Shown: positions 33,807 through 42,069 of the stretch, piece after piece
How the letters are laid out: each line of letters opens with the position of its first letter
Numbering within the stretch: the stretch's first letter is position 1
From: Azospirillum brasilense
Lineage (GTDB): Bacteria; Pseudomonadota; Alphaproteobacteria; Azospirillales; Azospirillaceae
Assembly (NCBI RefSeq): GCF_003349955.1
Contig: NZ_QLKQ01000041.1
Coordinates: 1 to 64,000 of the forward strand
Length of the DNA: 64,000 nt
Direction of reading: 5' to 3'
The notes under the pieces: generated by a model
Told to the model about the DNA's origin: nothing
Databases searched by the model: none
What the model saw: the letters and a program-made list of their open reading frames with translations, nothing else
Translations under genes and position numbers: made by a program

Positions 33807-34835
33807 ATAAGAGGCGGGGTCGAGGGTCAGGCGGCCGTCCTTCACAGTCGGGCGGCCCGGCGCCCGCAGCCAGGAGGTCCAGCCGAGGCGGCTGCCCTCC
33901 GGCGGCTTGGTGGACAGGCGGGTCGGCGGCACCTTGGTGGCCTCCAGCACCAGCACGATGCGGAAGTCCATGCCGTCCCCGGTGTGGAAGCGGGCGAGCG
34001 CGCAGAGCGTCTGGTGGTGCCGCCCATCGGGCAGGAACTCGCGGAAGCGCTCCAGGCTGTCGAGCGTCAGTTCGATGGCGTAGCAGCTCTGCTGGTCCCA
34101 GACGCGGCGGCCCAAAACGACCGTCCGGCCCAGGCTGTTGTTGCGCGCGCCGAAGCCGCCCCCGATGCGGGTGCGGCTCTCCTCGTCCAGCGGCAGCCAG
34201 CGCCCGACGAAGCTCTCCACCCGCACCTTGACCCGGAAGACGGCGCCGAGGATCGCCTCCAGCCCGGCCGACGACCGGCGCCGGTTGGCGAGGATGCCGG
34301 AAAAGGCCAGCAGCATGCGGTCGGGCGTGCCGGGCAGGCGCTGCTCCAGGCCGGGCGTGCCGATGCCGGCCAGAGCGCGCAGGACGCGGGCCATCAGAGT
34401 GCGTTCCGGGTCGCGCTCCAGCAGGGGCAGGCTGCCCTGGCGGGTGCGGTAGAAGATCGACATCAGGCGGTGGTTGAAGATGTCGTAAAAGGCCGAGCCC
34501 GCCGTGTCGCGCCGCGCCGCCCGCTCCACCAGCAGTTCGGTGGCGACGTAGGGCAGGGGGCCGTTGATGCCCGCCACGCCGAGCACGGGGGAGCGGACGA
34601 CGCCGCGCCCGTCCTCGGTCCGCCGCGCCTCGACCACATCGCTGGCGGGGAAGACGAAGCTGGGGTCGTGCTCAATGCGGACGGCCTCCTGCTCCGGGTC
34701 GATCCCGGTGCCGAGCGGTGCCAGACCGGGAGCGGCGCGCTCCAGCAGGGCGATGGCCTGCAACAGGTCGAAGCCCCAGGGCTCCGCCTCCAGCCGGTCG
34801 ATCAGGGCGGGGGAGTTAACGGCGCGGTCCGTCAC
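33711..34835 (-). CDS. tssG: T6SS baseplate protein TssG (C-terminal tail encoded by a repeat)
   Basis: A 374-residue TssG baseplate wedge protein that pairs with TssF. Recognisable blocks are WGFDLLQAIALLERAAPGLA, LGTGIDPEQEAVRIEHDPS, GINGPLPYVATELLVERAAR, FYDIFNHRLMSIFYRTRQGS and LLAFSGILANRRRSSAGLEA, ending at LGWTSWLRAPGRPTVKDGRL. GTG at 34835 overlaps the tssF stop (GTGA), so translation is coupled. Its last ~31 residues, starting at NPLPPGERVARRAGEGVALV, are encoded by the palindromic repeat at 33688-33806 and are unlike TssG proteins. The original C-terminus probably ended near LTLDPASY. Function is likely preserved because the core is complete. Confidence 0.92.
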   Translation of the reverse strand: MTDRAVNSPALIDRLEAEPWGFDLLQAIALLERAAPGLAPLGTGIDPEQEAVRIEHDPSFVFPASDVVEARRTEDGRGVVRSPVLGVAGINGPLPYVATELLVERAARRDTAGSAFYDIFNHRLMSIFYRTRQGSLPLLERDPERTLMARVLRALAGIGTPGLEQRLPGTPDRMLLAFSGILANRRRSSAGLEAILGAVFRVKVRVESFVGRWLPLDEESRTRIGGGFGARNNSLGRTVVLGRRVWDQQSCYAIELTLDSLERFREFLPDGRHHQTLCALARFHTGDGMDFRIVLVLEATKVPPTRLSTKPPEGSRLGWTSWLRAPGRPTVKDGRLTLDPASYNPLPPGERVARRAGEGVALVPDVPHSATPSP

Positions 34836-36628
34836 AGGACCGGCTGGCTGCCGGCAAGGCGCGACCATGCCTTCCACACCCCTTCCCGTTGCACCGAGCG
34901 CAGCCGAAGCTGGGCGAAGGCGTTGACGTTGACGTAGAGCCCGAGGAAGCGGCTGAGCACCCCGCCGAAGACCAGCGGGCTGGCGCCGACGAAGTTCCGC
35001 TCGTCCAGGGCCACCGTCACCTCCAGCCCGCGCACGAAGCCGCGCCACGCGTCCTGCCCCATGCGGTGCAGCACCGGGCGGGAGGACAGGCCCTGCACGC
35101 CGCGGATCTGATGCTGGGCGGACGGGTCGTCGGGCGCGTGCAGCAGCAGGATGGATTGCAAGGCGCGCAGCCCCTCGGCGTCGCCGGTCAGGCTGAGATG
35201 GTTGACCGACAGGTGCGAGATCAGCTTCCAGGCCGAGGAACCACCCGCCGGGGCGGGGCGGCCGGGAGTCGGCTTGTGCAGGCAGCGGATGGTGGCGATG
35301 GGGGCGGTTTCCTCGATCATCAGCGCGGCCCCCGCCGGGACCTGCTCGGCCAGCGCCCGGTTGGTGCAGAGCGTGCGCACCAGAAGCGTCTCGTCCGCCG
35401 GCTCGGTGGGCGTCAGGTCGAGGTGGTGCAGGCTGAGATGGATGTCGGTGCCCGGCACGTCCTCCCGCTGGGTCGGTTCGCGCGCGGCCAGCCAGAAGCC
35501 GCGCGGCTCCGTCTCGGCCTCGGCGTGCTGGTGCGAGAAGAGGGGGACGTAGCGGTGGTGCATGCCGTCGCCGTCGCGCAGGCCGCTGACCTCCAGGATC
35601 GAATGGACCTCGGTCGTGCGTTCGCGCAGCGCGTCGGGAACGACGCGGTAGGCGGTGCGCCGGTGGTTCAGCCGGATCGGCTCCGCCGTGCGGTTGAACA
35701 GGTTGACGATCGGCGTGCAGCCGAGGACGAAGCTGTCCTTGCGCAGGGTCAGCCGGTTGGGCAGCGGGCGTGACACCGCGATCAGGATGTCCACGACCTC
35801 CCCCAACAGCCGTCCCTGGGGGATCGGCAGGTCGTAGAAGTCGAACTTCTGCGGGAACTCGAAGTATTCCTGGAGCAGGCCGTAGGCCGGCTGGGCGTGT
35901 CTGGGGTGGGGCAGCACCGTCTCGTCGGGGCCGAAGCCCACCGGGGCGATCAGGTTCTCGCCGCGCAACCGCACCGGCGGCTTGCCGGGCTGGACGTAGG
36001 CGATCTCGACCACGCCGCACAGGAACAGCTCGTGCAGGGCGGAGGTGAGGATCGTCTCGCCGTCGATGAACAGCCGCAGCCTGTCGATCGGCAGGTTCTC
36101 GAAGGACTGGTTGCGCGTCTCCAGCCGCAGCCGCAGCACCGAGGCAGTGGCGGCGCCGTCGAGGAAGTCGTAGCGGTCGGCCGGTTCCACCGCGGCGTCG
36201 GTCACCGCGACCGGCCACAGAGTCACGTCGTAGGCGGTGCGGAAGCGGCAGCGGATATTGTCCTCGGCCACGGCGTGCAGCGGGGTGCCGCGCGGCACGC
36301 GGAAACCGCCGGTCAACCGCCCCTCGCCGGGCGTCGGCTCCATCCGCGCGATGCCCATGGCCGGGATCGGCGCGATCATCTGCGGGTGCAGGATGCCGAG
36401 CAGCGCCTCGGAGAAGCGCGGGAACTCGCGCTCCAGATTCAGTTGCAGGCGGCCCGACAGGAAGGCGAAGGACTCGATCAGCCGTTCCACGTTCGGGTCG
36501 GCGGCCTGATCCGGCCCCAGCGCCAGCCGGCGCGCGATCTTGGGATAGCTGCGCGCGAAGGCTTCGCCCGCCCGGCGGACGTAGAGAAGCTCGCGTTCGT
36601 AATGGTCGAGGAGGTCCTCGCGCCGCAT
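34832..36628 (-). CDS. tssF: T6SS baseplate protein TssF
   Basis: A 598-residue TssF baseplate component. The start has the family signature LLDHYERELLYVRRAGEAFA, then RSYPKIARRLALGPDQAADP and NVERLIESFAFLSGRLQLNL. Later blocks include RVPRGTPLHAVAEDNIRCRF, LFLCGVVEIAYVQPGKPPVR, DLPIPQGRLLGEVVDILIAV, RLTLRKDSFVLGCTPIVNLF and HRYVPLFSHQHAEAETEPRG. It starts 14 bases after tssE and overlaps tssG by four bases, the standard tssE-tssF-tssG order. Together they form the wedge that anchors the sheath to the membrane complex. Length and motifs are typical. Confidence 0.95.
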   Translation of the reverse strand: MRREDLLDHYERELLYVRRAGEAFARSYPKIARRLALGPDQAADPNVERLIESFAFLSGRLQLNLEREFPRFSEALLGILHPQMIAPIPAMGIARMEPTPGEGRLTGGFRVPRGTPLHAVAEDNIRCRFRTAYDVTLWPVAVTDAAVEPADRYDFLDGAATASVLRLRLETRNQSFENLPIDRLRLFIDGETILTSALHELFLCGVVEIAYVQPGKPPVRLRGENLIAPVGFGPDETVLPHPRHAQPAYGLLQEYFEFPQKFDFYDLPIPQGRLLGEVVDILIAVSRPLPNRLTLRKDSFVLGCTPIVNLFNRTAEPIRLNHRRTAYRVVPDALRERTTEVHSILEVSGLRDGDGMHHRYVPLFSHQHAEAETEPRGFWLAAREPTQREDVPGTDIHLSLHHLDLTPTEPADETLLVRTLCTNRALAEQVPAGAALMIEETAPIATIRCLHKPTPGRPAPAGGSSAWKLISHLSVNHLSLTGDAEGLRALQSILLLHAPDDPSAQHQIRGVQGLSSRPVLHRMGQDAWRGFVRGLEVTVALDERNFVGASPLVFGGVLSRFLGLYVNVNAFAQLRLRSVQREGVWKAWSRLAGSQPVL

Positions 36629-36642
36629 CCTGGTGCGTCCTT

Positions 36643-37101
36643 TCAGCCGGATTCGGCTTGGCCGCGCAGGCCCACGTCGAATTCCAGCCGTTCGGTGACG
36701 GTGCCCGCCACGACCTCGCCGGAGATGCTGGTGACCATGGTGCCGCGCCCGGTTCCGGCGCTGACGGTCACCCGCGGGCGCTTCAGCCGCGGCTCGAAAT
36801 CGATGATGGCCTGCCGCACCATCCGTTCCACCTGACGGCGGTCGGCGTCGGAGGCGGCGTCCAGATGCGTGATGTCGGAAATCCCATAGTCCAGCGCCGT
36901 TCCGCCCAGGTCGGGGCGGCGGATGCCGGTGCTTCGGCTGTCGAGGATGCGCGCGACCTCGCGCCGGATCGACGCCTTGAGGTCGGGCATGGACAGCACC
37001 GTGGCGGACGGCTCGTCGCCCGTCGGCTGGTCCGGTTCGAAGTCGATCAGCCGTTCGAACAGCAGCGACCGTCCGCCGGTCATCGTCTTGGGCTGGGTCA
37101 T
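36643..37101 (-). CDS. tssE: T6SS baseplate protein TssE (gp25-like)
   Basis: A 152-residue gp25/lysozyme-like baseplate protein. It has the typical opening SLLFERLIDFEPDQ, then MPDLKASIRREVARILDSR, LGGTALDYGISDITHLDAAS and IIDFEPRLKRPRVTVSA. ATG at 37101 is preferred; the open frame continues to 37212 through the family B repeat, but the upstream codons are unlike TssE. It lies 14 bases before tssF and follows hcp across the 37142-37258 repeat. Confidence 0.93.
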   Translation of the reverse strand: MTQPKTMTGGRSLLFERLIDFEPDQPTGDEPSATVLSMPDLKASIRREVARILDSRSTGIRRPDLGGTALDYGISDITHLDAASDADRRQVERMVRQAIIDFEPRLKRPRVTVSAGTGRGTMVTSISGEVVAGTVTERLEFDVGLRGQAESG

Positions 37102-37141
37102 CGCCGTGTCCGTTGGGGGGAGTGAAACTCTATTTTGTAAT

Positions 37142-37258
37142 CCTCTCCCCTCTGGGGAGAGGGTGGCCCGGAGGGCCGGTGAGGGGGATGCGCGTGACGG
37201 TGCGTCCGGCAAAAGCGCAGCCCCCTCACCCTCCCCTCTCCCCAGAGGGGAGAGGGTT
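37142..37258. repeat. GC-rich palindromic repeat, family B, between hcp and tssE
   Basis: The outer halves are CCTCTCCCCTCTGGGGAGAG and CTCTCCCCAGAGGGGAGAGG, with an internal GTGCGTCCGGCAAAAGCGCA block that matches the tssG-end copy. It could form a strong stem-loop within the T6SS transcript, after hcp, where it might attenuate transcription or stabilise the hcp messenger. Confidence 0.85.
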
Positions 37259-37279
37259 TCCCATCATGGGGAGGCTGGC

Positions 37280-37795
37280 TCAGCTGTCGGACACGGTTCC
37301 CTTCAGCAGGTTGAACTTCACGCCGCCGCCGCCTTCGTGCTTCTGGTCCTCGGTGTAGCGCTTGTAGGTCCAGTAGATCTCGGTGGCGTTGATCTCGATG
37401 GTCTCGGTCGTGTCGCCCTCGTTGACGCTCAGGCTGTGCTTGGCGATCAGCGGGTTGGTCAGCTCGATCGTCAGGAACTCGCCCCACTGGTGGGTGTCGC
37501 CGATCGGCTTGAGGCAATGGATGGTCCATTGCTTCTTCGCCGTGTCGGAGTTGGCCGAGCGCAGCAGCAGCGAGATCAGCTTGGGCGAGGCCCGGTCCCA
37601 CTTGCGCTCAAGCGTGATGTTCTCGACCTTCGGGGTGTGGACCGTGCGGCGGGCGTTGGTCGACACTTCCATTTCGACGGTCATGTCCTGCGACATGGAT
37701 TCGCACAGGATCTTGTCCTTGAAAACCACGCCCCCGGCGATCTCCACCGAGGACTCCCCCGCGACGTTGGGGATATCGAGAATGATCATAGACAT
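37280..37795 (-). CDS. tssD: T6SS tube protein Hcp (TssD)
   Basis: A 171-residue Hcp subunit that stacks as hexamers into the inner tube and is secreted. It has the family blocks MIILDIPNVAGESSVEIAGG, VVFKDKILCESMSQDMTVEM, VENITLERKWDRASPKLISL and KKQWTIHCLKPIGDTHQWGE. These are followed by FLTIELTNPLIAKHSLSVNE, TETIEINATEIYWTYKRYTE and a final HEGGGGVKFNLLKGTVSDS. No signal peptide is present. It sits between tssC and tssE. Its sequence differs from the second Hcp-like protein at 56106-56663, and a hairpin-forming repeat follows directly. Confidence 0.94.
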   Translation of the reverse strand: MSMIILDIPNVAGESSVEIAGGVVFKDKILCESMSQDMTVEMEVSTNARRTVHTPKVENITLERKWDRASPKLISLLLRSANSDTAKKQWTIHCLKPIGDTHQWGEFLTIELTNPLIAKHSLSVNEGDTTETIEINATEIYWTYKRYTEDQKHEGGGGVKFNLLKGTVSDS

Positions 37796-37834
37796 GCGGA
37801 TTTACTCCGGACGATGCGTTCGGTGGGGAGGGGA

Positions 37835-39304
37835 TCAGGCTTCCGGCGCCGGCAGTTCGGCGACCATGCGGATGGAGGCCGACAGCTCCTCGAGCTGGAA
37901 ATGCGGGCGCAAGAAGATGTTGGCGCGGTAGACGCCCGGACGGCCCGGAACGTCGTAGACGTCGATGCGGGCCTCGCGCAGCGGGAAACGGGCCTTCGTG
38001 CCCTGCGACGCCTCGTCGTCCAGCAGGACGTAGTTGGCGATCCAGGTGTTCAGATGGTCCGTGATGTTGTTGCGCGTCAGGAAGGCGCCGATCTTGTCGC
38101 GCAGCATCACCTTCAGGTAATGGGCGAAGCGCGACGACACCAGCATGTACGGCAGCATCGCGGAGATGCGGGCGTTCGCGTTGGCTTCGTCGGTGTTGTA
38201 GACCTTCGGCTTGTTGGTGGTCTGGCCGCTGAAGAACGCCGCGTAATCCGTGTTCTTGCAGTGGACCAGCGAGATGAAGCCGAGGTCGTTCAGCTCCTTC
38301 TCACGGCGATCGGTGATGGCGATCTCCGTCGGGCACTTCAGGGCGATGTCGCCCTCGTCGGTCTTGAAGGTGTGGCTGGGCAGACCCTCGACCTTGCCGC
38401 CGCCTTCCACGCCGCGGATGGCCGCGGTCCAGCCGTGCTTGGCGAAGCTGTCGGTGATGCGCGAGGCCAGCGCCCAGGAGGCGTTGCCCCACAGGTACTT
38501 GGAATGATCGCGCCCGTCGGTGTCCTCGACGAAGTTCATGCCTTCGACCGGAACGGTGTTCGGGCCGTAGGGCAGGCGCATCAGGACGTGCGGCATGGTC
38601 AGCGAGACGTAGCGGGAGTCTTCCGACGACCGGAAGGACCGCCACTTCACCATCTCGGCCGTCTCGAAGATCTTCGACAGGTCGCGCGGGGCGCCCAGCT
38701 CACCGAAGTTCTCCATGTCGAACATCGCCGGCGACACGGCGCTGATGAACGGCGCGTGGGCGGCGGCGGCGAGGTTCGACATCTTTTCCAGCAGGGAGAT
38801 GTCCTGCGGATGACGACCGAACTCGTAGTCGCCGACCAGCATGCTGTAGGGCGTGCCGCCCAGCGTGCCGTACTCGGCCTCGTAGACCATCTTGAACATG
38901 GCGCTCTGGTCGAACTCGACCGCGCTGTCCAGGTCCTTCTGCAGGTCCTTGCGCGAGACGTTGAGGACGCGCAGCTTCAGCGTCGTCGAGGTCTCGGTGT
39001 TCATGACGAGGTAGTTGAGGCCGCGCCACGTCGCTTCCAGCGTCTGGAAGTCGGGGTGGTGCATGACCTCGTTCAGCTGGTCGCTGATCAGCTCGTCGAT
39101 CTGCGCGATGCGCTGGTTGATCGCCTCGACCACGTCGACGGCGGAGGCGTCGCCGGTCTCGGCGAGGACCTGGTCGACGAATTCGGTCAGAAGGTCGCGG
39201 GCGTAGGGCCGCTGGCCCTCCTCGCGCGCCATCTTGCCTTCGACCATCATGCGGTCGAGCAGGGACAGACTGGCGGCGCTCTCAACGGACGTTTCCGTGC
39301 TCAC
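37835..39304 (-). CDS. tssC: T6SS sheath protein TssC
   Basis: A 489-residue large sheath subunit (TssC/VipB). Conserved stretches are QRIAQIDELISDQLNEVMHH, LEATWRGLNYLVMNTETS and VYEAEYGTLGGTPYSMLVGD, then YEFGRHPQDISLLEKMSNLA and AAHAPFISAVSPAMFDMENF. Near the end are TNKPKVYNTDEANANARISA, MLPYMLVSSRFAHYLKVMLR and AYRANIFLRPHFQLEEL-like sequence with VYRANIFLRPHFQLEEL. GTG at 39304 is the start, with GGAG nearby. It lies 49 bases after tssB and 39 bases before hcp. Confidence 0.95.
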   Translation of the reverse strand: MSTETSVESAASLSLLDRMMVEGKMAREEGQRPYARDLLTEFVDQVLAETGDASAVDVVEAINQRIAQIDELISDQLNEVMHHPDFQTLEATWRGLNYLVMNTETSTTLKLRVLNVSRKDLQKDLDSAVEFDQSAMFKMVYEAEYGTLGGTPYSMLVGDYEFGRHPQDISLLEKMSNLAAAAHAPFISAVSPAMFDMENFGELGAPRDLSKIFETAEMVKWRSFRSSEDSRYVSLTMPHVLMRLPYGPNTVPVEGMNFVEDTDGRDHSKYLWGNASWALASRITDSFAKHGWTAAIRGVEGGGKVEGLPSHTFKTDEGDIALKCPTEIAITDRREKELNDLGFISLVHCKNTDYAAFFSGQTTNKPKVYNTDEANANARISAMLPYMLVSSRFAHYLKVMLRDKIGAFLTRNNITDHLNTWIANYVLLDDEASQGTKARFPLREARIDVYDVPGRPGVYRANIFLRPHFQLEELSASIRMVAELPAPEA

Positions 39305-39353
39305 CTGTTCGCTCCGTGAAGGGGGTTCTGGTTGGGCTTGCCGGGACGGGGGA

Positions 39354-39887
39354 TCAGGCGGGCTCGCCCGCGGGCTCGCCGGCGGCGGCGTCCGCCGGGC
39401 CGAGGAGCTTCTTCAGCTCGTCCTGCTGCTCGGTGCTGGTGATGACGTCGTTCAGCAGGCCGTTCAGCTCGTCGTTGCCGTCCAGCTTGGCCAGCAGGTC
39501 CGACAGCTTCTGCCGGGCTTCGAACAGGCGGCTCAGCGTCGGCACCTGCTTCAGCACCTCGACCGGCTGGAAATCGTCCATGTGGCGCATGTTCAGCAGG
39601 ATGTTCAGCTTGCCGCCGTCCTCCTGCAGCTTGTTGTCCACCTGGAAGGCGAGGCGCGGCGCCGTGGCGGCCATCACGTCATTGAAGTTGTCGCGGTCGA
39701 TCTCGACGAACTTGCGCTCCTTCAGCTTGGGAAGGGGCTTCTCCGGCTTGCCGCTGAGGTCGGCCAGGATGCCGACCAGGAAGGGCAGCTCCTTGGTCTC
39801 CTGGGCGCCGCCGGTGTGGACCTCGTAGGTGAGCTTCACCCGCGGCGGGCGGACGCGCTCCAACTTCTTCTGACTGCTCTCGCTCAT
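39354..39887 (-). CDS. tssB: T6SS sheath protein TssB
   Basis: A 177-residue small sheath subunit (TssB/VipA) that pairs with TssC. It has VRPPRVKLTYEVHTGGAQ, KELPFLVGILADLSGKPEKP, LKERKFVEIDRDNFNDVMAA and FQPVEVLKQVPTLSRLFEAR, all typical, and a low-complexity end (AGEPAGEPA). ATG at 39887 is chosen because a GAGGTCG motif precedes it; the open frame reaches 39902. It is first in the sheath/baseplate block and is preceded by 168 bases that separate it from the J-domain-like gene. Confidence 0.95.
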   Translation of the reverse strand: MSESSQKKLERVRPPRVKLTYEVHTGGAQETKELPFLVGILADLSGKPEKPLPKLKERKFVEIDRDNFNDVMAATAPRLAFQVDNKLQEDGGKLNILLNMRHMDDFQPVEVLKQVPTLSRLFEARQKLSDLLAKLDGNDELNGLLNDVITSTEQQDELKKLLGPADAAAGEPAGEPA

Positions 39888-40011
39888 ATCTGACGACCTC
39901 ATAGGGTTGTGCGCGTCGCGCGCCGGCTGTCGAGCTTCGCCATCATTCGAAAGGCACCCCCGCGGAGGCCAGCCGAGATGGACCCCAATTGGACGACATC
40001 GCCCCGGAACA

Positions 40012-40026
40012 CCTCCGTTTCGGAGG
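40012..40026. other. hairpin between the J-domain-like gene and tssB
   Basis: CCTCCG-TTT-CGGAGG has perfect 6-base arms. It lies between the end of the J-domain-like gene and the start of tssB, both on the minus strand. No T tract follows, so it may be a processing or pausing structure rather than a terminator. Confidence 0.4.
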
Positions 40027-40055
40027 GAATGTCCGGTGTACGAAGCATCGCCCGC

Positions 40056-40751
40056 TCAGCTTCGAAGGTGCTGCAAGAGGAAGTTGCGGGCCTCCAACAG
40101 TTGACTCATCCGCTCGGCGCTGGACAGCAGGCCGGTGTCGGGGTGGAAGATCGGGGCCAGCGTGCGGAAACGGCTGTTCACCACCTGCGGATCGAGGCCC
40201 CATTCATGGGTGAAGCCCAGCACGTAGGTGGCTTGCCAGGGTTTGCGGATCGGCTGGCGCAGCGGGCGGAAGGCCAGCGTCTCCAGCGCCGCGGTCAGCT
40301 GTTCCAGCCGCAGGCGGCAGCGGCTCATCTCGCTTTCCACGGCGTTCAGCTCGCCCGCGGTGATGAGGTGCGCGCCGTCGTCGTTGCCGATGGTGGCGGC
40401 GACCCAGGCGGCCTTGCGCACGGTCGCCGCGTCGAGCGGCGTGGCGTGGCGCACGCGCAGCTTCGGCACGACCCGCACGCGGCGGGTGCCGCCGTTCTTC
40501 AGCGTCACGGTGCGGTGGGAGACGTCCACCGGCTCCGGGCTGCCGGGGTCGGGCAGATGGGTCAGCGCCTCCGGCCCGACCAGAGTCAGGCAGGAGCGGA
40601 TCAGGGCGGGCACCGTCATGCCGCGCGCCGCCGCCGCGGAATCCACGGCGGCGTACAGGGCATGCTGACAGGGTGCGGTGATGGTGGGCAAAGGGCCTCC
40701 GGGTACGCACGGCGGTAGTGCCCCGCAAGGTGTGCGATGGCGGGCCGCCAC
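40056..40751 (-). CDS. hypothetical protein with C-terminal J-domain-like region, in T6SS cluster
   Basis: A 231-residue soluble protein of unknown function between tssB and the divergent control region. The last ~60 residues resemble a DnaJ domain: YVLGFTHEWGLDPQVVNSRF is followed by RTLAPIFHPDTGLLSSAERM, with the HPD tripeptide at residues 203-205, and SQLLEARNFLLQHLRS closes the helix. The J-domain's earlier helix is not obvious. The N-terminal 150 residues contain TVPALIRSCLTLVGPEALT and VTLKNGGTRRVRVVPKLRVR, without a recognised domain. GTG at 40751 is the longest start; TTG at 40691 with GGAGG is possible. A co-chaperone role in sheath or effector handling is only inference. Confidence 0.65.
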   Translation of the reverse strand: MAARHRTPCGALPPCVPGGPLPTITAPCQHALYAAVDSAAAARGMTVPALIRSCLTLVGPEALTHLPDPGSPEPVDVSHRTVTLKNGGTRRVRVVPKLRVRHATPLDAATVRKAAWVAATIGNDDGAHLITAGELNAVESEMSRCRLRLEQLTAALETLAFRPLRQPIRKPWQATYVLGFTHEWGLDPQVVNSRFRTLAPIFHPDTGLLSSAERMSQLLEARNFLLQHLRS

Positions 40752-40819
40752 GGAACGCCTTGTTGGTCCACTCCCGGAGTCACGCCGCCGGAACTGCGTC
40801 CGTTGCGGAGCGAAGGCGG

Positions 40820-41134
40820 TCAGGCGTCCCTGCCGCCGCGCAAGTCCTCCAGCGCGGCGCGGATGCCGGTTTCCAGCGCCCGGACGCGGCGGCGCTGCCG
40901 CTCCTCGCGCCGTGCGGCCTCCTGCGCCTCGCCGCGCAGGCGGTCCACCTCCTCGACCAGCGAGGGGGCGACGGTGCCGCGGTCGGTGTAGAACAGTCCG
41001 ACCTGGATGACCTCGTAGAGGGAGGTCCCGGTGGGCATCAGCCGGTCCAGCGCGGACAGGGCGGCCAGCCGCTCGCCGGGGGAGTCGCTGCGCAGCCGGG
41101 CGAGGATGGCGTGCAGGCGGGCATCCCGGTTCAT
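40820..41134 (-). CDS. small hypothetical protein with coiled-coil end, in T6SS cluster
   Basis: A 104-residue protein, mostly helical and charged, from MNRDARLHAILARLRSDSPG through SALDRLMPTGTSLYEVIQVG, LFYTDRGTVAPSLVEEVDRL and a long Arg/Glu-rich coiled-coil tail (EAARREERQRRRVRALETGI). No domain is recognised. It is the first minus-strand gene next to the divergent T6SS control region, 68 bases before the J-domain-like gene. ATG at 41134 is chosen; the upstream open frame is unlike coding sequence. A structural or assembly role is a guess. Confidence 0.6.
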   Translation of the reverse strand: MNRDARLHAILARLRSDSPGERLAALSALDRLMPTGTSLYEVIQVGLFYTDRGTVAPSLVEEVDRLRGEAQEAARREERQRRRVRALETGIRAALEDLRGGRDA

Positions 41135-41166
41135 GATGGCCGCGTCATGATGGAGCGTGTCCCTTC

Positions 41167-41205
41167 TGGTTGGCCGGTCTGGTTGGCTGGCTTGGTTGGC
41201 CGGGG
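41167..41205. repeat. three tandem 13-base repeats in the divergent T6SS control region
   Basis: TGGTTGGCCGGTC (41167-41179), TGGTTGGCTGGCT (41180-41192) and TGGTTGGCCGGGG (41193-41205) are consecutive copies in the 182-base gap between the two T6SS blocks. They could bind a regulator in tandem; the binder is unknown. Confidence 0.4.
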
Positions 41206-41316
41206 GAGTATCGCAGGGGCCGGGGAGCGGCAAAAGCAGATCAGACCAAGTTGGGCCAATCTGAACGGGATGCACCCGCGGAAAGCCGCTATAGCCGGAC
41301 CCTTGGGAGGCTGGCC

Positions 41317-42069
41317 ATGCTCTACGGTTTCGGGCGTCTGGCGCTTGTGTTGTGGCTGTGCGCCGTGGGCGGACAGGCGTTCACCCTGTTCGCCTTTCAC
41401 AACGCGGTGGCGGAGGCGCACACGGCGGAAATCGCCGCGCGCGCGTCGGCGCTGGCCAGCCGCGTGGCCGCCAGCGCGGCGGAGCGCGCGGCCATCGGCT
41501 TTCCGCTTGCCGACCAGAACGACCTGCAAAGGCTGATCGACGTGGCGTCCACCGGCGGCGGAGGCGTGCGTCTCTATGTGGTGGACCCGCGCGGGACGGT
41601 GCTGTTCGCCACCGCCCAGGCGGCGGGAACACCGGTGCCGGCCTCCTGGATGGGTGGTGCCGCAGGGCTGCCGACGGAGCCCTGGGACCTCGCCGACCGC
41701 GACGGCGTGCTGGTCGGCGTGCCGGTGGCCGACGCCCTCGGCAAACCCGCCGGCGCCGTGCTGGGCCTCGCCCCGCAGCAGGACGCGCGGGTTGAGGTTC
41801 TGGCCGCGCTGCGCGAGACCGCGACGGTCACCGCCGTCTTCTTGGCCGCCATCGCGATCCTTGCCGTTCTGGGCACGCGGCTTCTGCTGTCCGGCGTCTG
41901 CCGGTCCGTTCTGGAGCGGACGGCCTTCTACGCCGCCGAGGCTCGGCAACTCCAGGTCGACGAACCCGCCGCCGTGGCGGTGGCCGACCCGGCGCTGTCC
42001 GCCGTGCTGGCCGGGCTGCGCGCGGCGGAGACCGAGGCCGCCCGCATCGACGGGGAGGTGCTGCGATGA
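41317..42069 (+). CDS. T6SS-linked membrane sensor-like protein
   Basis: A 250-residue protein with two transmembrane helices (about 8-27, FGRLALVLWLCAVGGQAF, and about 173-195, AVFLAAIAILAVLGTRLLLS). A periplasmic domain of ~140 residues with a Cache/PAS-like core lies between them (GVRLYVVDPRGTVLFATAQA, then DGVLVGVPVADALGKPAGAV). The cytoplasmic tail of ~55 residues is helical, and no kinase, cyclase or other output domain follows. TTGGGAGG lies six bases before the ATG. It is first in the plus-strand T6SS block, and the next gene overlaps its stop by four bases. It looks like an input subunit of the downstream sensor and phosphatase-like proteins, which is inferred from gene order. Confidence 0.75.
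   Translation: MLYGFGRLALVLWLCAVGGQAFTLFAFHNAVAEAHTAEIAARASALASRVAASAAERAAIGFPLADQNDLQRLIDVASTGGGGVRLYVVDPRGTVLFATAQAAGTPVPASWMGGAAGLPTEPWDLADRDGVLVGVPVADALGKPAGAVLGLAPQQDARVEVLAALRETATVTAVFLAAIAILAVLGTRLLLSGVCRSVLERTAFYAAEARQLQVDEPAAVAVADPALSAVLAGLRAAETEAARIDGEVLR

Noticed and set aside
36643..37212. Longer TssE starting at 37212
   Set aside because: The extra codons run through a family B palindromic repeat and resemble repeat-derived sequence rather than TssE.
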